From positions 1 to 32,116 of the IMG/VR virus record IMGVR_UViG_3300047658_000008: a DNA stretch of 32,116 nt; one strand, written 5' to 3'. The notes below the pieces were generated by a model. That model was given only the letters and a program-made list of their open reading frames with translations. It had not been told where the DNA came from and did no database searches. This stretch comes from a virus. Made by a program: the position numbers and the translations under genes. Shown piece by piece: positions 15,985 to 24,412 of the stretch (the stretch's first letter is position 1; each line of letters opens with the position of its first letter).

Positions 15985-18171
15985 TTAAATATCTCCCGTC
16001 GTTCCTGTTGACCCGCCGCCGACGAAGTTCGCATCGGACTTCTGGAACTGAGCGCGGTCAGCACGGTTTAAGGCATCCTCTTCGACCGTGTGGCCGTGCT
16101 TCTGGTCTTGTGCGTTCGACTTGAGCGTTGCTTCACCCGACTTCAACAACAAACGGTTCTCCGCTTGGTTGTTGTCGATTTCTTTCTTCGACTCGGTTTG
16201 AAGACTCAACATCTTCTCCGCAGGAGGAGGCGTTTGCTGGCTTGCAGCATAACGCTGCTTGTCCTCATCATTCATAGGTTGAATGACATTCTCGCGGTAC
16301 GGAAGCCCAGTGCTGTCGATGAGGGCTTTGTAAAATTCAGCGACATTCAACTTCAACGCCTGAACCCCGAGGAGTTCAACCGTGCCGGGGCTTTGAATCA
16401 TCGTTTGAATAAACCCGATGAGTGAATTCAACTGTGTCCGGGCACGGAGCCTTGTTGCTGCTGAGACAGTCACAATGTACTGACCATTAGCAACCGAGAG
16501 CGGGTCAATCTTCTTGACGCTGGCGGAGAGTTCATCGCTGAGCCACTGCTTGATTTGACTCGGCTTCAGCTTGTGATTTTGTTCGATGATGTATTCGATA
16601 AAGGGCACAAAAATGTTATCCGCAATTTGGTCGATGAGGTCAGTCGTTTTAACTCCCTCACCCGCGATTACCGCGTTAGCAGAAGCTGGATTTCTGAGGT
16701 CACCGGGCTTACCGGCGTTCTGTCCCGTGGCCGAGATACCGGCACCGGAGATGGCTACCGCCCACGACTTCACTTGTTCAATGACACCAAGTGGCTCAAG
16801 GCCGATGGTGTTACGTGTCAAAGGTTCAATCTTCTTTCCGGGGTCGGACTTCATAATCTTGCCGGGGAAAATCCACTGCGCCTGAGCCGAGTTATTCATA
16901 CCAGCATCCGTGCTGTAGACACCCATCAAATTCAGATTCAAATCATCGAAAAATGCGTTCACAATTCCCTGCCCGATGCGCTGAAAATCTGTCAACCAAA
17001 ATCCGAGACCGTAGCCGTAGAAGCTGTCAGGGGCCTCACGAAACACGAAGCTGAGAAATGGAATCTTAGCCATATCATGTGGTTCGTTGTAGAGAACATG
17101 CTGGCTCTCCAAAATCATGCAGTGGCGATATGGTGTCCAGTAATCAAATACTTCCCAATTCTTCGCCAGCGGGTCAGCTTTGGAGTGGTCAGCATCTTCC
17201 GGATAGGCTTTCTGCGGTGTCACGGTCTGCTGAAAGATGGAGTTACCTGAGTTACCGCCCTGCGTATCGAGTACATTGGAGGCCGTCGAATCCACCTTCA
17301 TGGGCGTGGTAAGGGCGATAAGCTGCTCACGAGTGGGGATATTGAACCCATCGGTATCACGGAACTTGTCGAGGTCATAGGTGTTGGGATAAATCAACCG
17401 GCCAGCCCATCCAGCCGTCCAGATTTCACCACGGCGGCAAGCAGGGTCTACACGTAGACGGCGTATCGGCACATGTTCGAACTTCGCTTGATTGAATTCG
17501 ATGATGTGGTCGGTGTAAGTCTCAGTATTGTCGATGTCGCCACCCTGAATTGTGAGTGAACCACCGGCCACAGCCACACTGGTGTTCTGGTGCTTGTTCC
17601 TTATCTTTTTGACATCCTGTTTGTACTGTTCCCATCCGAATGTGGCGACACCCGTGCCATAGAGAAGGCCATCGTAGGCAACGTGGCGCATTTCCTGTTT
17701 GAAAGCAGTTCCACGGAACCCGCACTTTTTGAATTGGGCTCTAACCAAAGCTGTTTCAGCCGCTGCGGTGTCTATATCTGTTCCAGAGGTTGGGTCAAGC
17801 ATAAAAGGCTGGAATCCGGCGAACAAAGACTCTTGAACGACGCCTAGCATCGAATAGAAATGCTCTGCAAGGATGGGCAATCCAAGGTGGGAACGGTATT
17901 GGTCACTTCCCTTCCATTTGACTGGCTCTACGTGGGCGCGAAGCATCAATTCAGCGATATTCCACGACCCGATGAGGCCGCGTGATGCCTCAAATGCCTC
18001 TGAAAGGAGCCGATTCTGCGTGGCTTCCTTCAACATACTTAAATCGCTGCGGTCTTGGTCAGGGAAACCAACATCTCGCTTCTCAATGGGGAGCGCCAAT
18101 TCGCCGGGTGTGACTGCACCGGGGAGGTCGAGAAGGCGAATCTGTGCTAGGTTGTCAAGTTCGAGTGCCAT
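15985..18171 (-). CDS. Portal protein
   Basis: From the ATG at 18171 (AGAGGA five bases upstream) the protein has 728 residues, close to the size of P22-type and N4-type portals. It forms the dodecameric ring at one vertex through which DNA is packaged. The clip/wing-like region, the helix-rich core (FWLTDFQRIGQGIVNAFFDD, about residue 405) and the GQNAGKPGDLRNPASANAV region near 505 fit a large podovirus portal. The C-terminal ~80 residues are Gln/Lys/Glu-rich (PPPAEKMLSLQTESKKEIDN), like the barrel helix of P22 gp1. It follows terminase directly. A TTG at 18195 is a less likely start. Confidence 0.85.
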   Translation of the reverse strand: MALELDNLAQIRLLDLPGAVTPGELALPIEKRDVGFPDQDRSDLSMLKEATQNRLLSEAFEASRGLIGSWNIAELMLRAHVEPVKWKGSDQYRSHLGLPILAEHFYSMLGVVQESLFAGFQPFMLDPTSGTDIDTAAAETALVRAQFKKCGFRGTAFKQEMRHVAYDGLLYGTGVATFGWEQYKQDVKKIRNKHQNTSVAVAGGSLTIQGGDIDNTETYTDHIIEFNQAKFEHVPIRRLRVDPACRRGEIWTAGWAGRLIYPNTYDLDKFRDTDGFNIPTREQLIALTTPMKVDSTASNVLDTQGGNSGNSIFQQTVTPQKAYPEDADHSKADPLAKNWEVFDYWTPYRHCMILESQHVLYNEPHDMAKIPFLSFVFREAPDSFYGYGLGFWLTDFQRIGQGIVNAFFDDLNLNLMGVYSTDAGMNNSAQAQWIFPGKIMKSDPGKKIEPLTRNTIGLEPLGVIEQVKSWAVAISGAGISATGQNAGKPGDLRNPASANAVIAGEGVKTTDLIDQIADNIFVPFIEYIIEQNHKLKPSQIKQWLSDELSASVKKIDPLSVANGQYIVTVSAATRLRARTQLNSLIGFIQTMIQSPGTVELLGVQALKLNVAEFYKALIDSTGLPYRENVIQPMNDEDKQRYAASQQTPPPAEKMLSLQTESKKEIDNNQAENRLLLKSGEATLKSNAQDQKHGHTVEEDALNRADRAQFQKSDANFVGGGSTGTTGDI

Positions 18172-18204
18172 AGTTCCTCTATCTATGCGGGTCAAAGTCC
18201 GCTA

Positions 18205-18222
18205 ACTGTTAAATACTGTTAA
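18205..18222 (-). promoter_or_regulatory. Tandem octamer site 2 (TTAACAGT x2)
   Basis: On the minus strand two TTAACAGT octamers are spaced by two bases (AT), the same 10-bp period as sites 1 and 3. The site fills the short gap between the terminase stop (18224) and the portal start. It could be an internal promoter or a regulator-binding site. Confidence 0.5.
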
Positions 18223-18223
18223 T

Positions 18224-19963
18224 TTAGTAAGTGCCGGGGATTCTTGTGTCATACCCAACATCTTCCGGTGGAGCATTCAACCTCCGGATAAATGCCAGCG
18301 GGGAAATGCCCTGCGGTTGAGGGAGGGCATCCTGTGCGAGACCCGTGGGAGCTTCACATACGAATCCAAGGCAGTCGGCAAAGTCATCATGACGACCGAG
18401 CTTCGGCCACCGTTTTAACTGTGTCGTGAGTTGGTCGTAACCGGGTATATGCCCGTAAATCCAGAGACGACGTTGTGCAAGCACACCTTTGATGGCTCCG
18501 ATGCGTACCTTCTTGGCATCCTTGTTGTTGCTGCCCTTCAGCCATTCAATCGGGAGTTTTTGGACATTGTGGTCCCGAGCAAAGATGTCAAACACCGTCT
18601 GAAATGTCGTCCACGCGGGGATACGCTCAAGCCAGACAATTCCGGGGCGGTGTTTCAAAATCAGGGTGAACAATTCGTCGGACATTTTCATTGCGTCCCA
18701 TTGCCCATAGGCACAGTCCACGACGTAAAGTTGTCCAATCCAATAGCGGACGACCAGCAAGACCGTCATATCGCGTTTGTCGTCGCCCACATAGCTGAGG
18801 TCTCCCATGATGAAACAAGGTGCCTGTAGGGCGGTTGGATACTGCTCTTGGTGGAACACCGTCTGTGCCCCAAGCAACTCATCCGTGAAGGTCTGGTCGC
18901 CTTCCGCGATGGGGTTATTTTCATATTGGCAAGCGAAGAACTCAGTGCCGATGCGGATGCGCTCCGCTTGTAAAAACTCGACACTGTGACCCTCTGTACG
19001 CCCGTCCTTGCAGCGGAACCTCGGGAACAATACTCCGATGGCTCCGGAGTCGATGAAGTGCTTGCACAGGCACGCTGAGGCAGCGCAGGGGTGCTCAATG
19101 TAGTTCGAATCGAAGTCATGCTCCACATCTTTGTGGCCGCAGACTTTGCAGATTTTTACCCAACAAGACTTAATCGAAATAATCCATGGGTCGGTGCCGA
19201 GTTCGGCTAACTCCAACTTTGCGAGGTCTTGAATCTCTTCGTAAAGGTCTCCGAAGCTGTAGCGAGTTCCAGTGACATACATGAATCCATCTGGTGCCAA
19301 CAGGGGGCAGATGTCTCGATAAGCCTGAATGCACTTCTGAAGTAGCTTGATGGAGGAGTAGTTACCGTCGTTTACCAAGTCATCCGTGAAGATAACGTCG
19401 AAGTGCATGGACGCTTTTGTCGAACGGGCGGTCGAAATCATCATGGTGGGTTCGGCGAACGTGGTGTTCGCCCTACACGGCACCGTGAACTGTGACATGT
19501 TCCCGAGCTTGTCGCCAACGAACTCGGGGAATAGCTCTCGCAGCTTCTTCGGCGGCGATTCAAAGAACTTCTTGACGCGGCCAAGTTGGAGCATGGCGAG
19601 AGTGTCGCTGCCGGACAAAAAGCAGATTCTGATGTCTTTGTAGTTGAGAATGAGTTGAATGATTTCAACGATGATGGATGAGGTTTTGAAGGTACCCCGG
19701 CTCCATAGAATCATGCGCTTCTTTTTTACTAAGTCGAGGTCGTAGAGGGGCACGCCGGGATTCTTCTTGAGGAACTTTTCAAAGAGCCACTTATGGGGGA
19801 TTTCCTGAAAATCCATCTCCATGACTTCGACGCCGAGATACAGGTGGTCGGTGAGGGCGCGGTAACGCTCCTCCGCCCACTTGGTCTGTGCGGCCTTAGA
19901 AAGTTTTTTGTAAGCCGTGACAAATCCGGGTGGAAAGTTTGTCATGTCCACTTGGTAGTCCAT
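18224..19963 (-). CDS. Terminase large subunit with a zinc-binding insertion
   Basis: This 579-residue protein is the ATP-driven packaging motor and headful nuclease. A Walker A-like SRGTFKTS is at 88-95, Walker B FDVIFTDD at 188-195, and the coupling motif YVTGTRYS at 229-236. The C-terminal RNase H-like nuclease has MGDLS (acidic Asp 388), WLERIPA (Glu 446) and HDDFAD (525-530). Between motor and nuclease, residues ~272-301 hold CKVCGHKDVEH, then HPCAASACLCKHF, six Cys/His residues that could bind zinc. Such an insertion is not part of the core terminase fold. It is preceded by the small terminase candidate and followed by the portal. Confidence 0.93.
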   Translation of the reverse strand: MDYQVDMTNFPPGFVTAYKKLSKAAQTKWAEERYRALTDHLYLGVEVMEMDFQEIPHKWLFEKFLKKNPGVPLYDLDLVKKKRMILWSRGTFKTSSIIVEIIQLILNYKDIRICFLSGSDTLAMLQLGRVKKFFESPPKKLRELFPEFVGDKLGNMSQFTVPCRANTTFAEPTMMISTARSTKASMHFDVIFTDDLVNDGNYSSIKLLQKCIQAYRDICPLLAPDGFMYVTGTRYSFGDLYEEIQDLAKLELAELGTDPWIISIKSCWVKICKVCGHKDVEHDFDSNYIEHPCAASACLCKHFIDSGAIGVLFPRFRCKDGRTEGHSVEFLQAERIRIGTEFFACQYENNPIAEGDQTFTDELLGAQTVFHQEQYPTALQAPCFIMGDLSYVGDDKRDMTVLLVVRYWIGQLYVVDCAYGQWDAMKMSDELFTLILKHRPGIVWLERIPAWTTFQTVFDIFARDHNVQKLPIEWLKGSNNKDAKKVRIGAIKGVLAQRRLWIYGHIPGYDQLTTQLKRWPKLGRHDDFADCLGFVCEAPTGLAQDALPQPQGISPLAFIRRLNAPPEDVGYDTRIPGTY

Positions 19964-19973
19964 GACAAATGTC

Positions 19974-20531
19974 CTAACTGAAGAGAGTTACCTGAGCCTT
20001 CGAACCCGTCGAGGATGTGTCGATGAAAATACGGCTGGCGTCCACATTCTGTGCCGCGTTCTCAGGTCCGCCGAACCAGATGTTGTTCTGAGCGCCACTC
20101 ACCCAAAGCAACTGTGTGGTGTACCGGGTTACGCTCACATTGCCGTCGCCAACATAGATGTAGGAGGCCGCGTTGCCCTTGTCGGGCTCGATACGCACGC
20201 CGCGAAACTTTTGGGCGGGGTCGGGCGCTGTGTTACCGGCGTCGGCGGTTGAAGTAACATTGGCGTGGGTTGTTGCGAAAGAGAAGGACAAAGCAGCGGG
20301 GTTGTTTGCCACCGAAGTTACGGTCAGACCGTTGAAATAAGTCGCGGTCGTAAATCCCCACAAGGTTACTTGCTGGCTTTTGTTGTAACCGATGTTAGGA
20401 AGAGAGGCCAACACAATGGTGGCCACACCATTCAGGATGGAGAATGAGACAGCGGCAACTGGGGTGCCGCTATAAATCGGAGTGGGTGTTCCAGCGGTTG
20501 CACTGACGGCTGCGATGGTCTGAGGAATCAT
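19974..20531 (-). CDS. Small virion-type protein with an Ig-like module
   Basis: This 185-residue protein is low in charge and beta-rich. Residues ~65-101 (YFNGLTVTSV, then FATTHANVTSTADAGNT) resemble the modules in the large tail protein at 651-687 and 768-802. Residues 108-150 contain FRGVRIEPDKGNAASYIYVG, a pattern found in small capsid-exposed proteins. It lies inside the packaging block, before the large terminase. A head-surface or fibre protein is inferred. Confidence 0.5.
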   Translation of the reverse strand: MIPQTIAAVSATAGTPTPIYSGTPVAAVSFSILNGVATIVLASLPNIGYNKSQQVTLWGFTTATYFNGLTVTSVANNPAALSFSFATTHANVTSTADAGNTAPDPAQKFRGVRIEPDKGNAASYIYVGDGNVSVTRYTTQLLWVSGAQNNIWFGGPENAAQNVDASRIFIDTSSTGSKAQVTLFS

Positions 20532-20536
20532 TGTAT

Positions 20537-20650
20537 TTATGCCTTTACTTTCTTTTTGAAAGGTAGCGCCAAGTTAATTGGTTTCTTCGGCTTGTCAGCC
20601 GGTTCGGATTTCTTAATAAGCCCTGCGAGGGCGGAACTCAAATTTGCCAT
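20537..20650 (-). CDS. 37-residue lysine-rich peptide gene
   Basis: From the ATG at 20650 with AGGGAG about eleven bases upstream, the peptide is MANLSSALAGLIKKSEPAD followed by a KKPINLALPFKKKVKA tail. The tail is strongly basic. It is five bases upstream of the next gene and 13 bases after TerS, so it fits an operonic gene. The function is unknown; a nucleic-acid-binding or assembly peptide is possible. Confidence 0.55.
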   Translation of the reverse strand: MANLSSALAGLIKKSEPADKPKKPINLALPFKKKVKA

Positions 20651-20663
20651 AGTGGGGAACTCC

Positions 20664-21236
20664 CTACTTATCACTTTCAAAGTCAGATAAGTCGAATTTG
20701 TCCGACTCCTTGATGACCTTGGGGCGTCCTCGTTTTCCTGCTCCAACTACATATATGGTGCCGTCTGCCCGTTTTCTCGTGCCTCGCCCGATGGCCATAT
20801 CTATTTGCTTTTTCAAATTTCTGGTATCCACTGTTTTGTCTGCAAGGATGGGCAAGCCTATTTCCTTGGCAATTTTTATCGCCTCCAACAGGGGGCTGGT
20901 TTTCCAACCCTTGACTTCGGCGTAGAGGGTGTAGGCACGAAGCTTCACCGGGTCGATTTTTCCTTTGGCGATGTCTCGCACCAGCCGGTGCAGGAATGCC
21001 TGTTGCGGGTCGTCATTGAAGTGTGCGGCCACAGCCATCTGAACTTTAAAGCGGCCAAACACCGCGTAACTCATCAACAAGGCAACGTGGTCGTTGGCGC
21101 ACGGATAAGCCGTCCTGATGGCGTTTATCTGGTCGTAGTTATTGCTGATGAACGTGGCGATGCACAGTTTTTCCTTGGCCGTGCAGCACTGAAACTCGGC
21201 GGTCTCTGCGAGTTGTTCGAGAGTGAGCTTAGGCAT
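20664..21236 (-). CDS. Candidate small terminase subunit
   Basis: This 190-residue protein starts eight bases inside the groES end and lies two genes before the large terminase. The N-terminal ~60 residues (LTLEQLAETAEF, TAKEKLCIATFISNNY, INAIRTAYPCANDHVALL) form helices with the spacing of a terminase small-subunit helix-turn-helix that recognises packaging DNA. The C-terminus holds KRGRPKVIKES, an AT-hook-like segment, and an acidic tail DKFDLSDFESDK that could contact the large subunit. The assignment comes from position and helix pattern, not from a firm family match. Confidence 0.6.
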   Translation of the reverse strand: MPKLTLEQLAETAEFQCCTAKEKLCIATFISNNYDQINAIRTAYPCANDHVALLMSYAVFGRFKVQMAVAAHFNDDPQQAFLHRLVRDIAKGKIDPVKLRAYTLYAEVKGWKTSPLLEAIKIAKEIGLPILADKTVDTRNLKKQIDMAIGRGTRKRADGTIYVVGAGKRGRPKVIKESDKFDLSDFESDK

Positions 21237-21525
21237 TGTCTTTTACGACCTTTCCGAGACACTCGCCCTCTTTAAGGAGAAGAAACTCAATGCCTTCCAA
21301 TCTCATGGGGATGCCGCTATACATTCCTCGTGCTATCAAATCCCCCTTGCTAACTCTCAGGGGACGAAGAGAACCGTCCTCTTTGATGTAGCCCTCACCC
21401 ACGGCAACAACAGAAGAAAACAGCACGTCCTCTTTGCTTGTTTCAGGCAAGATAATCCCGTCAATAACCTGTTCGGTGGTAACGTCGATAGCCAGAATCT
21501 GGTCGTAAAGTGGGATGAAACTCAT
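21229..21525 (-). CDS. groES: GroES co-chaperonin
   Basis: This is a 98-residue Hsp10-family lid for the GroEL ring, with the usual family length. Conserved blocks include PLYDQILAID (5-14), the mobile loop with GIILPETSKED (23-33), SSVVAVGEG (37-45), DGSLRPLRVSKGD (50-62) and LKEGECLGKVV. The ATG at 21525 has AGGAG six bases upstream and matches the family N-terminus. An earlier ATG would only add a few unconserved residues. It overlaps the GIY-YIG stop by four bases and the TerS start by eight, so it is co-translated with packaging genes. Confidence 0.93.
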   Translation of the reverse strand: MSFIPLYDQILAIDVTTEQVIDGIILPETSKEDVLFSSVVAVGEGYIKEDGSLRPLRVSKGDLIARGMYSGIPMRLEGIEFLLLKEGECLGKVVKDNA

Positions 21526-22043
21526 GCAGTCTCCTGACAGTAGAGACAAGATGGATGAATCAGTCCTCTACCTACGTGCCAATACTTGTGCCCCCCTGCG
21601 TTGTGAATTCCCATTGACCCTTTTCCCTTCACCTTCATAAGGTGTGCTGCCAAGGCGGCTCTGTGGGATGCCGAATGGGGCACACCACGACGCTGCCTGC
21701 TCATCAGTTGCTTGGTCTCTGGAGAAAGAGGTAACCCCTTGCGGTCTCGGTTCATCTGCGCCAAGAGAGGGTGTTTGACTCCTGCCGGTCCGTCGCCTCC
21801 ATCAGTCAAATTACGAAGACAGCCGGTTCCTAAATCTTTCCTACCATAACGTTCGATAAGTTTTCGTTCTGCATCAAATGCTTCCGCCTCAGATTCCCAA
21901 TATCTGAACACAATGCGTGCCCTATCTTTTGGACGACGTAGTGCATGTGCAGCACTGGTAAACCCACGGCCACCCTTTCCTTTACCGACGTAATACGGTG
22001 TGCCGTCTTCACGGCACCACAGGTAAGTATAGAAGTAACTCAT
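21522..22043 (-). CDS. GIY-YIG homing-type endonuclease
   Basis: This 173-residue protein is a DNA endonuclease inserted between groEL and groES. The GIY-YIG domain covers residues ~1-95, with TYLWCREDGTPYYVGKGK as the GIY...YIG strands, an Arg-rich helix, a Glu-bearing helix (AERKLIERYG) and LTDGGDGPAG. Residues ~95-140 (RDRKGLPLSPETKQLMSRQR and RRGVPHSASHRAAL) are NUMOD3-like DNA-binding repeats. The stop and start overlaps with its neighbours are four bases each (ATGA), so the insertion kept translation of both chaperonin genes coupled. It is probably selfish rather than part of chaperonin function. Confidence 0.9.
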   Translation of the reverse strand: MSYFYTYLWCREDGTPYYVGKGKGGRGFTSAAHALRRPKDRARIVFRYWESEAEAFDAERKLIERYGRKDLGTGCLRNLTDGGDGPAGVKHPLLAQMNRDRKGLPLSPETKQLMSRQRRGVPHSASHRAALAAHLMKVKGKGSMGIHNAGGHKYWHVGRGLIHPSCLYCQETA

Positions 22044-23659
22044 CGTGAACCCCTCTGGATAGCCGCTTCTATTTCTTCCTTGGGTTCAACGTCGAGACAC
22101 TCAGTGAGAAGTAAAGTACCCGCCGTGGCTGTGGCGTTCTTGAGAGCCTCGATAACCACTTTTACTGGGTCTAAAATTCCACGCTCAATCAGGTTAGTGA
22201 ACTCATTGGCACGGGCGTCATAGCCCCAGTCATACTTAGGGTCAGGAAACATATAGAACGGATGTTCAATTATCTTGAGTAAAACCATCACAGGGTCTTC
22301 CCCGGCGTTCTTCGCGATCTGTTTCAAAGGCTCGACACATGCCTGTGAAACCACGGTCAGGCCGGGGTTTGAAGAGAATACCCGTGCTTGTGCTTTGAGG
22401 AGGGCGAGTCCCCCTCCGGGAACGCATCCGGACTGAATGGCACAACGGACAGCGCCAGCGGCGTCGTCAAAGCGGTCTTTGCGTTCACGCATCTCGGCAT
22501 TGGTGTTGCCGCCGACACGAATGAGAGCTATGCCGGTTGTGAGTTGTGCGAGGCGACGTTCAAGCCATGCCTTGTTCACGCCATCAGCCGTTTCCATCTT
22601 GGTTTTGATTTCGCCGACACGGCTGGCGATACTCTCCGGAGTGCCATAGCCGTCGATGACCGTGGTGGTGGAATCGGTGACCACGATGCGGCGAGTCTGT
22701 CCGAGGTGGGAGAGGTTGGCGGACTCCAGCTTGATACCGGAATCATCCATAATGGCCGTGCCACCTGTGACGGCGGCGATGTCACGAAGCAAGTCTTTAC
22801 GACGTTCCCCGTAGGCTCCGGACTTGACCACGACAATGGGTGCTTGAGCACGGATGCGGTTGACTACGAAACACGCCAGTCCGTCCTGCTCAATGTCCCC
22901 ACAGATGACCAGTAATGGCTTCCCTGTCTTGGATACCTGTGCCAACAAAGGCGCGATGCTCTTGGCGGTGCCGATGCGTCCCTCGTACAGGAGAACGAAG
23001 GCATCTTCGTATACCGCCTCGAAACGTTCGAGGTCATTGGCGAAGGAGGCAGAGAGAAACTCCCCGGAGATGAACTCTATGCCGTTGGTGATAGTAAGGT
23101 CGGTAAGTATAGTACCCGACTCCTCCACGGACACCGCACCTTCCACACCGACAAGGGCGAACGCCTCGCAGATGATGTCGGCCAAAGCTTGGTCGCCATT
23201 GGAGGCGATATACGCTATTGCTGAAGTCTCCTCGGGGGTAGTCACCGGGACGGCCATCAAAGTAAGTTGCTCCACAATGAGAGCGGCGGCTGAATCCATC
23301 TGGAGTTTCAATTCCCATGGACTGGTACCGGCTTCGATGAAGTTGACCCCGGCATGACACATGGCCTGTACCAACGTGGTTGCGGTGGTGGTGCCATCTC
23401 CAGTTGCTTGAACGCAGCGGTTTGCTGCTTCACGGGCTAAGTCGGAGCCGATTTGCATCCGGGGGTCTGACGGGTTTACCGAGTTCGCAACTGTCACGCC
23501 ATCTTTTGTGGTGATGGGCGGGAGTCCTAACAGCCGACGCCCGATAGCGACGTGACGACCTTTAGGCCCGAGCGTGACCTTCACCGCATCCGCCAAGTAA
23601 TCGACCCCGGCGAGGATGGAGTCACGTGCTTCGGTTCCGTAATAGAGATTCTTAGCCAC
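22040..23659 (-). CDS. groEL: GroEL chaperonin, phage-encoded
   Basis: This 539-residue group I chaperonin folds proteins inside a double ring capped by GroES. ATP-site and ring motifs are present: LGPKGR at 30-35, TKDGVTV with Asp 53, GDGTTTAT at 87-94, and RFDDA with GGG at 415-417 (equivalent to E. coli D52, D87 and D398). The apical domain (~190-370) keeps FLSASF, GKPLLVICGD and GERRKDLLRDIAAVTGG. The C-terminus lacks the usual GGM repeats and ends LDVEPKEEIEAAIQRGSR. The start is GTG after AAGG. It lies in the packaging operon with GroES. It is complete, so probably active, and probably serves virion proteins. Confidence 0.95.
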   Translation of the reverse strand: MAKNLYYGTEARDSILAGVDYLADAVKVTLGPKGRHVAIGRRLLGLPPITTKDGVTVANSVNPSDPRMQIGSDLAREAANRCVQATGDGTTTATTLVQAMCHAGVNFIEAGTSPWELKLQMDSAAALIVEQLTLMAVPVTTPEETSAIAYIASNGDQALADIICEAFALVGVEGAVSVEESGTILTDLTITNGIEFISGEFLSASFANDLERFEAVYEDAFVLLYEGRIGTAKSIAPLLAQVSKTGKPLLVICGDIEQDGLACFVVNRIRAQAPIVVVKSGAYGERRKDLLRDIAAVTGGTAIMDDSGIKLESANLSHLGQTRRIVVTDSTTTVIDGYGTPESIASRVGEIKTKMETADGVNKAWLERRLAQLTTGIALIRVGGNTNAEMRERKDRFDDAAGAVRCAIQSGCVPGGGLALLKAQARVFSSNPGLTVVSQACVEPLKQIAKNAGEDPVMVLLKIIEHPFYMFPDPKYDWGYDARANEFTNLIERGILDPVKVVIEALKNATATAGTLLLTECLDVEPKEEIEAAIQRGSR

Positions 23660-23962
23660 TTAGTTGACCTTGTGGATGCTTGTGGGTTTATCCCCGTAGA
23701 ATTCCCGTCGTTCGAAGGTTGCGTCCTGTGCAGCGGCGGGGAGTTCGAGAGCATCGTTGGTGAGAAGTTCGATAGCACAATTCTTGTTGCAAGCAATCTT
23801 GGCGAGAGGGGCGATTTCTTCGCCGATGAGATGTTCCTTGATGACGGTGTACCAGCCACAGGCGGCTTGAAGCTGTTCCGGGGTTACTGGCTGGACGAGT
23901 GCGACGATAACGCCGCAGTTATCACAGACGCGAGTTACAGTGATGCTTTGAGTTTGACCCAT
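23660..23962 (-). CDS. Small zinc-ribbon protein
   Basis: This 100-residue protein has CDNC at residues 13-16 and CNKNC at ~58-62, a pattern that can bind one zinc. It starts with MGQTQSITV, nearly the same as the MGQTQSTTF start of the next gene, at a TAATG overlap with it. The rest contains an acidic helix. It is directly upstream of groEL. The function is unknown. Confidence 0.5.
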   Translation of the reverse strand: MGQTQSITVTRVCDNCGVIVALVQPVTPEQLQAACGWYTVIKEHLIGEEIAPLAKIACNKNCAIELLTNDALELPAAAQDATFERREFYGDKPTSIHKVN

Positions 23963-24162
23963 TACTTTTTCTCCTTGTGTGCTTCAGCGTGTGCCTTGTA
24001 TGCTTCAACGCGGTCAACCCCGGCAAAAATCCCACGGGTATAGGCTTCAAAGACGCAGCGGTTGTGGTAACCCTCGCTATCCTTGTTTGGGTTGTAGAGC
24101 AGGTCAGCTATCTTGTTGAGTTCGGGGGTATCAGGGAAAGTGGTGCTTTGGGTTTGACCCAT
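23962..24162 (-). CDS. Small helical protein
   Basis: This 66-residue protein begins MGQTQSTTFPDTPELN and ends in a Lys/Glu/His-rich helix (RVEAYKAHAEAHKEKK). GGAG lies about nine bases before the ATG. Its N-terminal seven residues resemble those of the neighbouring zinc-ribbon gene, suggesting an old duplication or a shared leader. It has no cysteine cluster. No function can be assigned. Confidence 0.5.
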   Translation of the reverse strand: MGQTQSTTFPDTPELNKIADLLYNPNKDSEGYHNRCVFEAYTRGIFAGVDRVEAYKAHAEAHKEKK

Positions 24163-24163
24163 G

Positions 24164-24412
24164 TTAGTTACTCCAAAATGAAAGCCACCAGACATAGAGC
24201 CTGTGGAGGATGGTTGGGGGTTGAGGGGGTGCCGGGGGTGCCGGATCGTGGGTGATCTTGAAAACTTCGCGGCCTTGGGAGTTGAAGATGAGTTGAACAA
24301 TCGAACCGTTCACCTTGCCGCCGATGATAAGAAAAGCTTCGCCGCCGCTAACCTCAGTAACGGTGAACCCTTCGGGAGGACAGTACGTTTGGTTGATGGA
24401 TTCGATTCTCAC
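24164..24412 (-). CDS. Small protein with a C-terminal aromatic tail
   Basis: This 82-residue protein starts at a GTG overlapping the stop of the upstream gene (GTGA). It has a hydrophobic beta-like middle (GEAFLIIGGKVNGSIVQLIF), a proline run (PAPPAPPQPP) and a hydrophobic Trp-rich end (LHRLYVWWLSFWSN). The end could be membrane-attached, but no complete membrane helix is certain. The function is unknown. Confidence 0.5.
   Translation of the reverse strand: MRIESINQTYCPPEGFTVTEVSGGEAFLIIGGKVNGSIVQLIFNSQGREVFKITHDPAPPAPPQPPTILHRLYVWWLSFWSN

Noticed and set aside
21229-21549. Longer start for GroES at 21549
   Set aside because: The ATG at 21525 has AGGAG at the right distance and gives the family N-terminus; the extra eight residues are not conserved.
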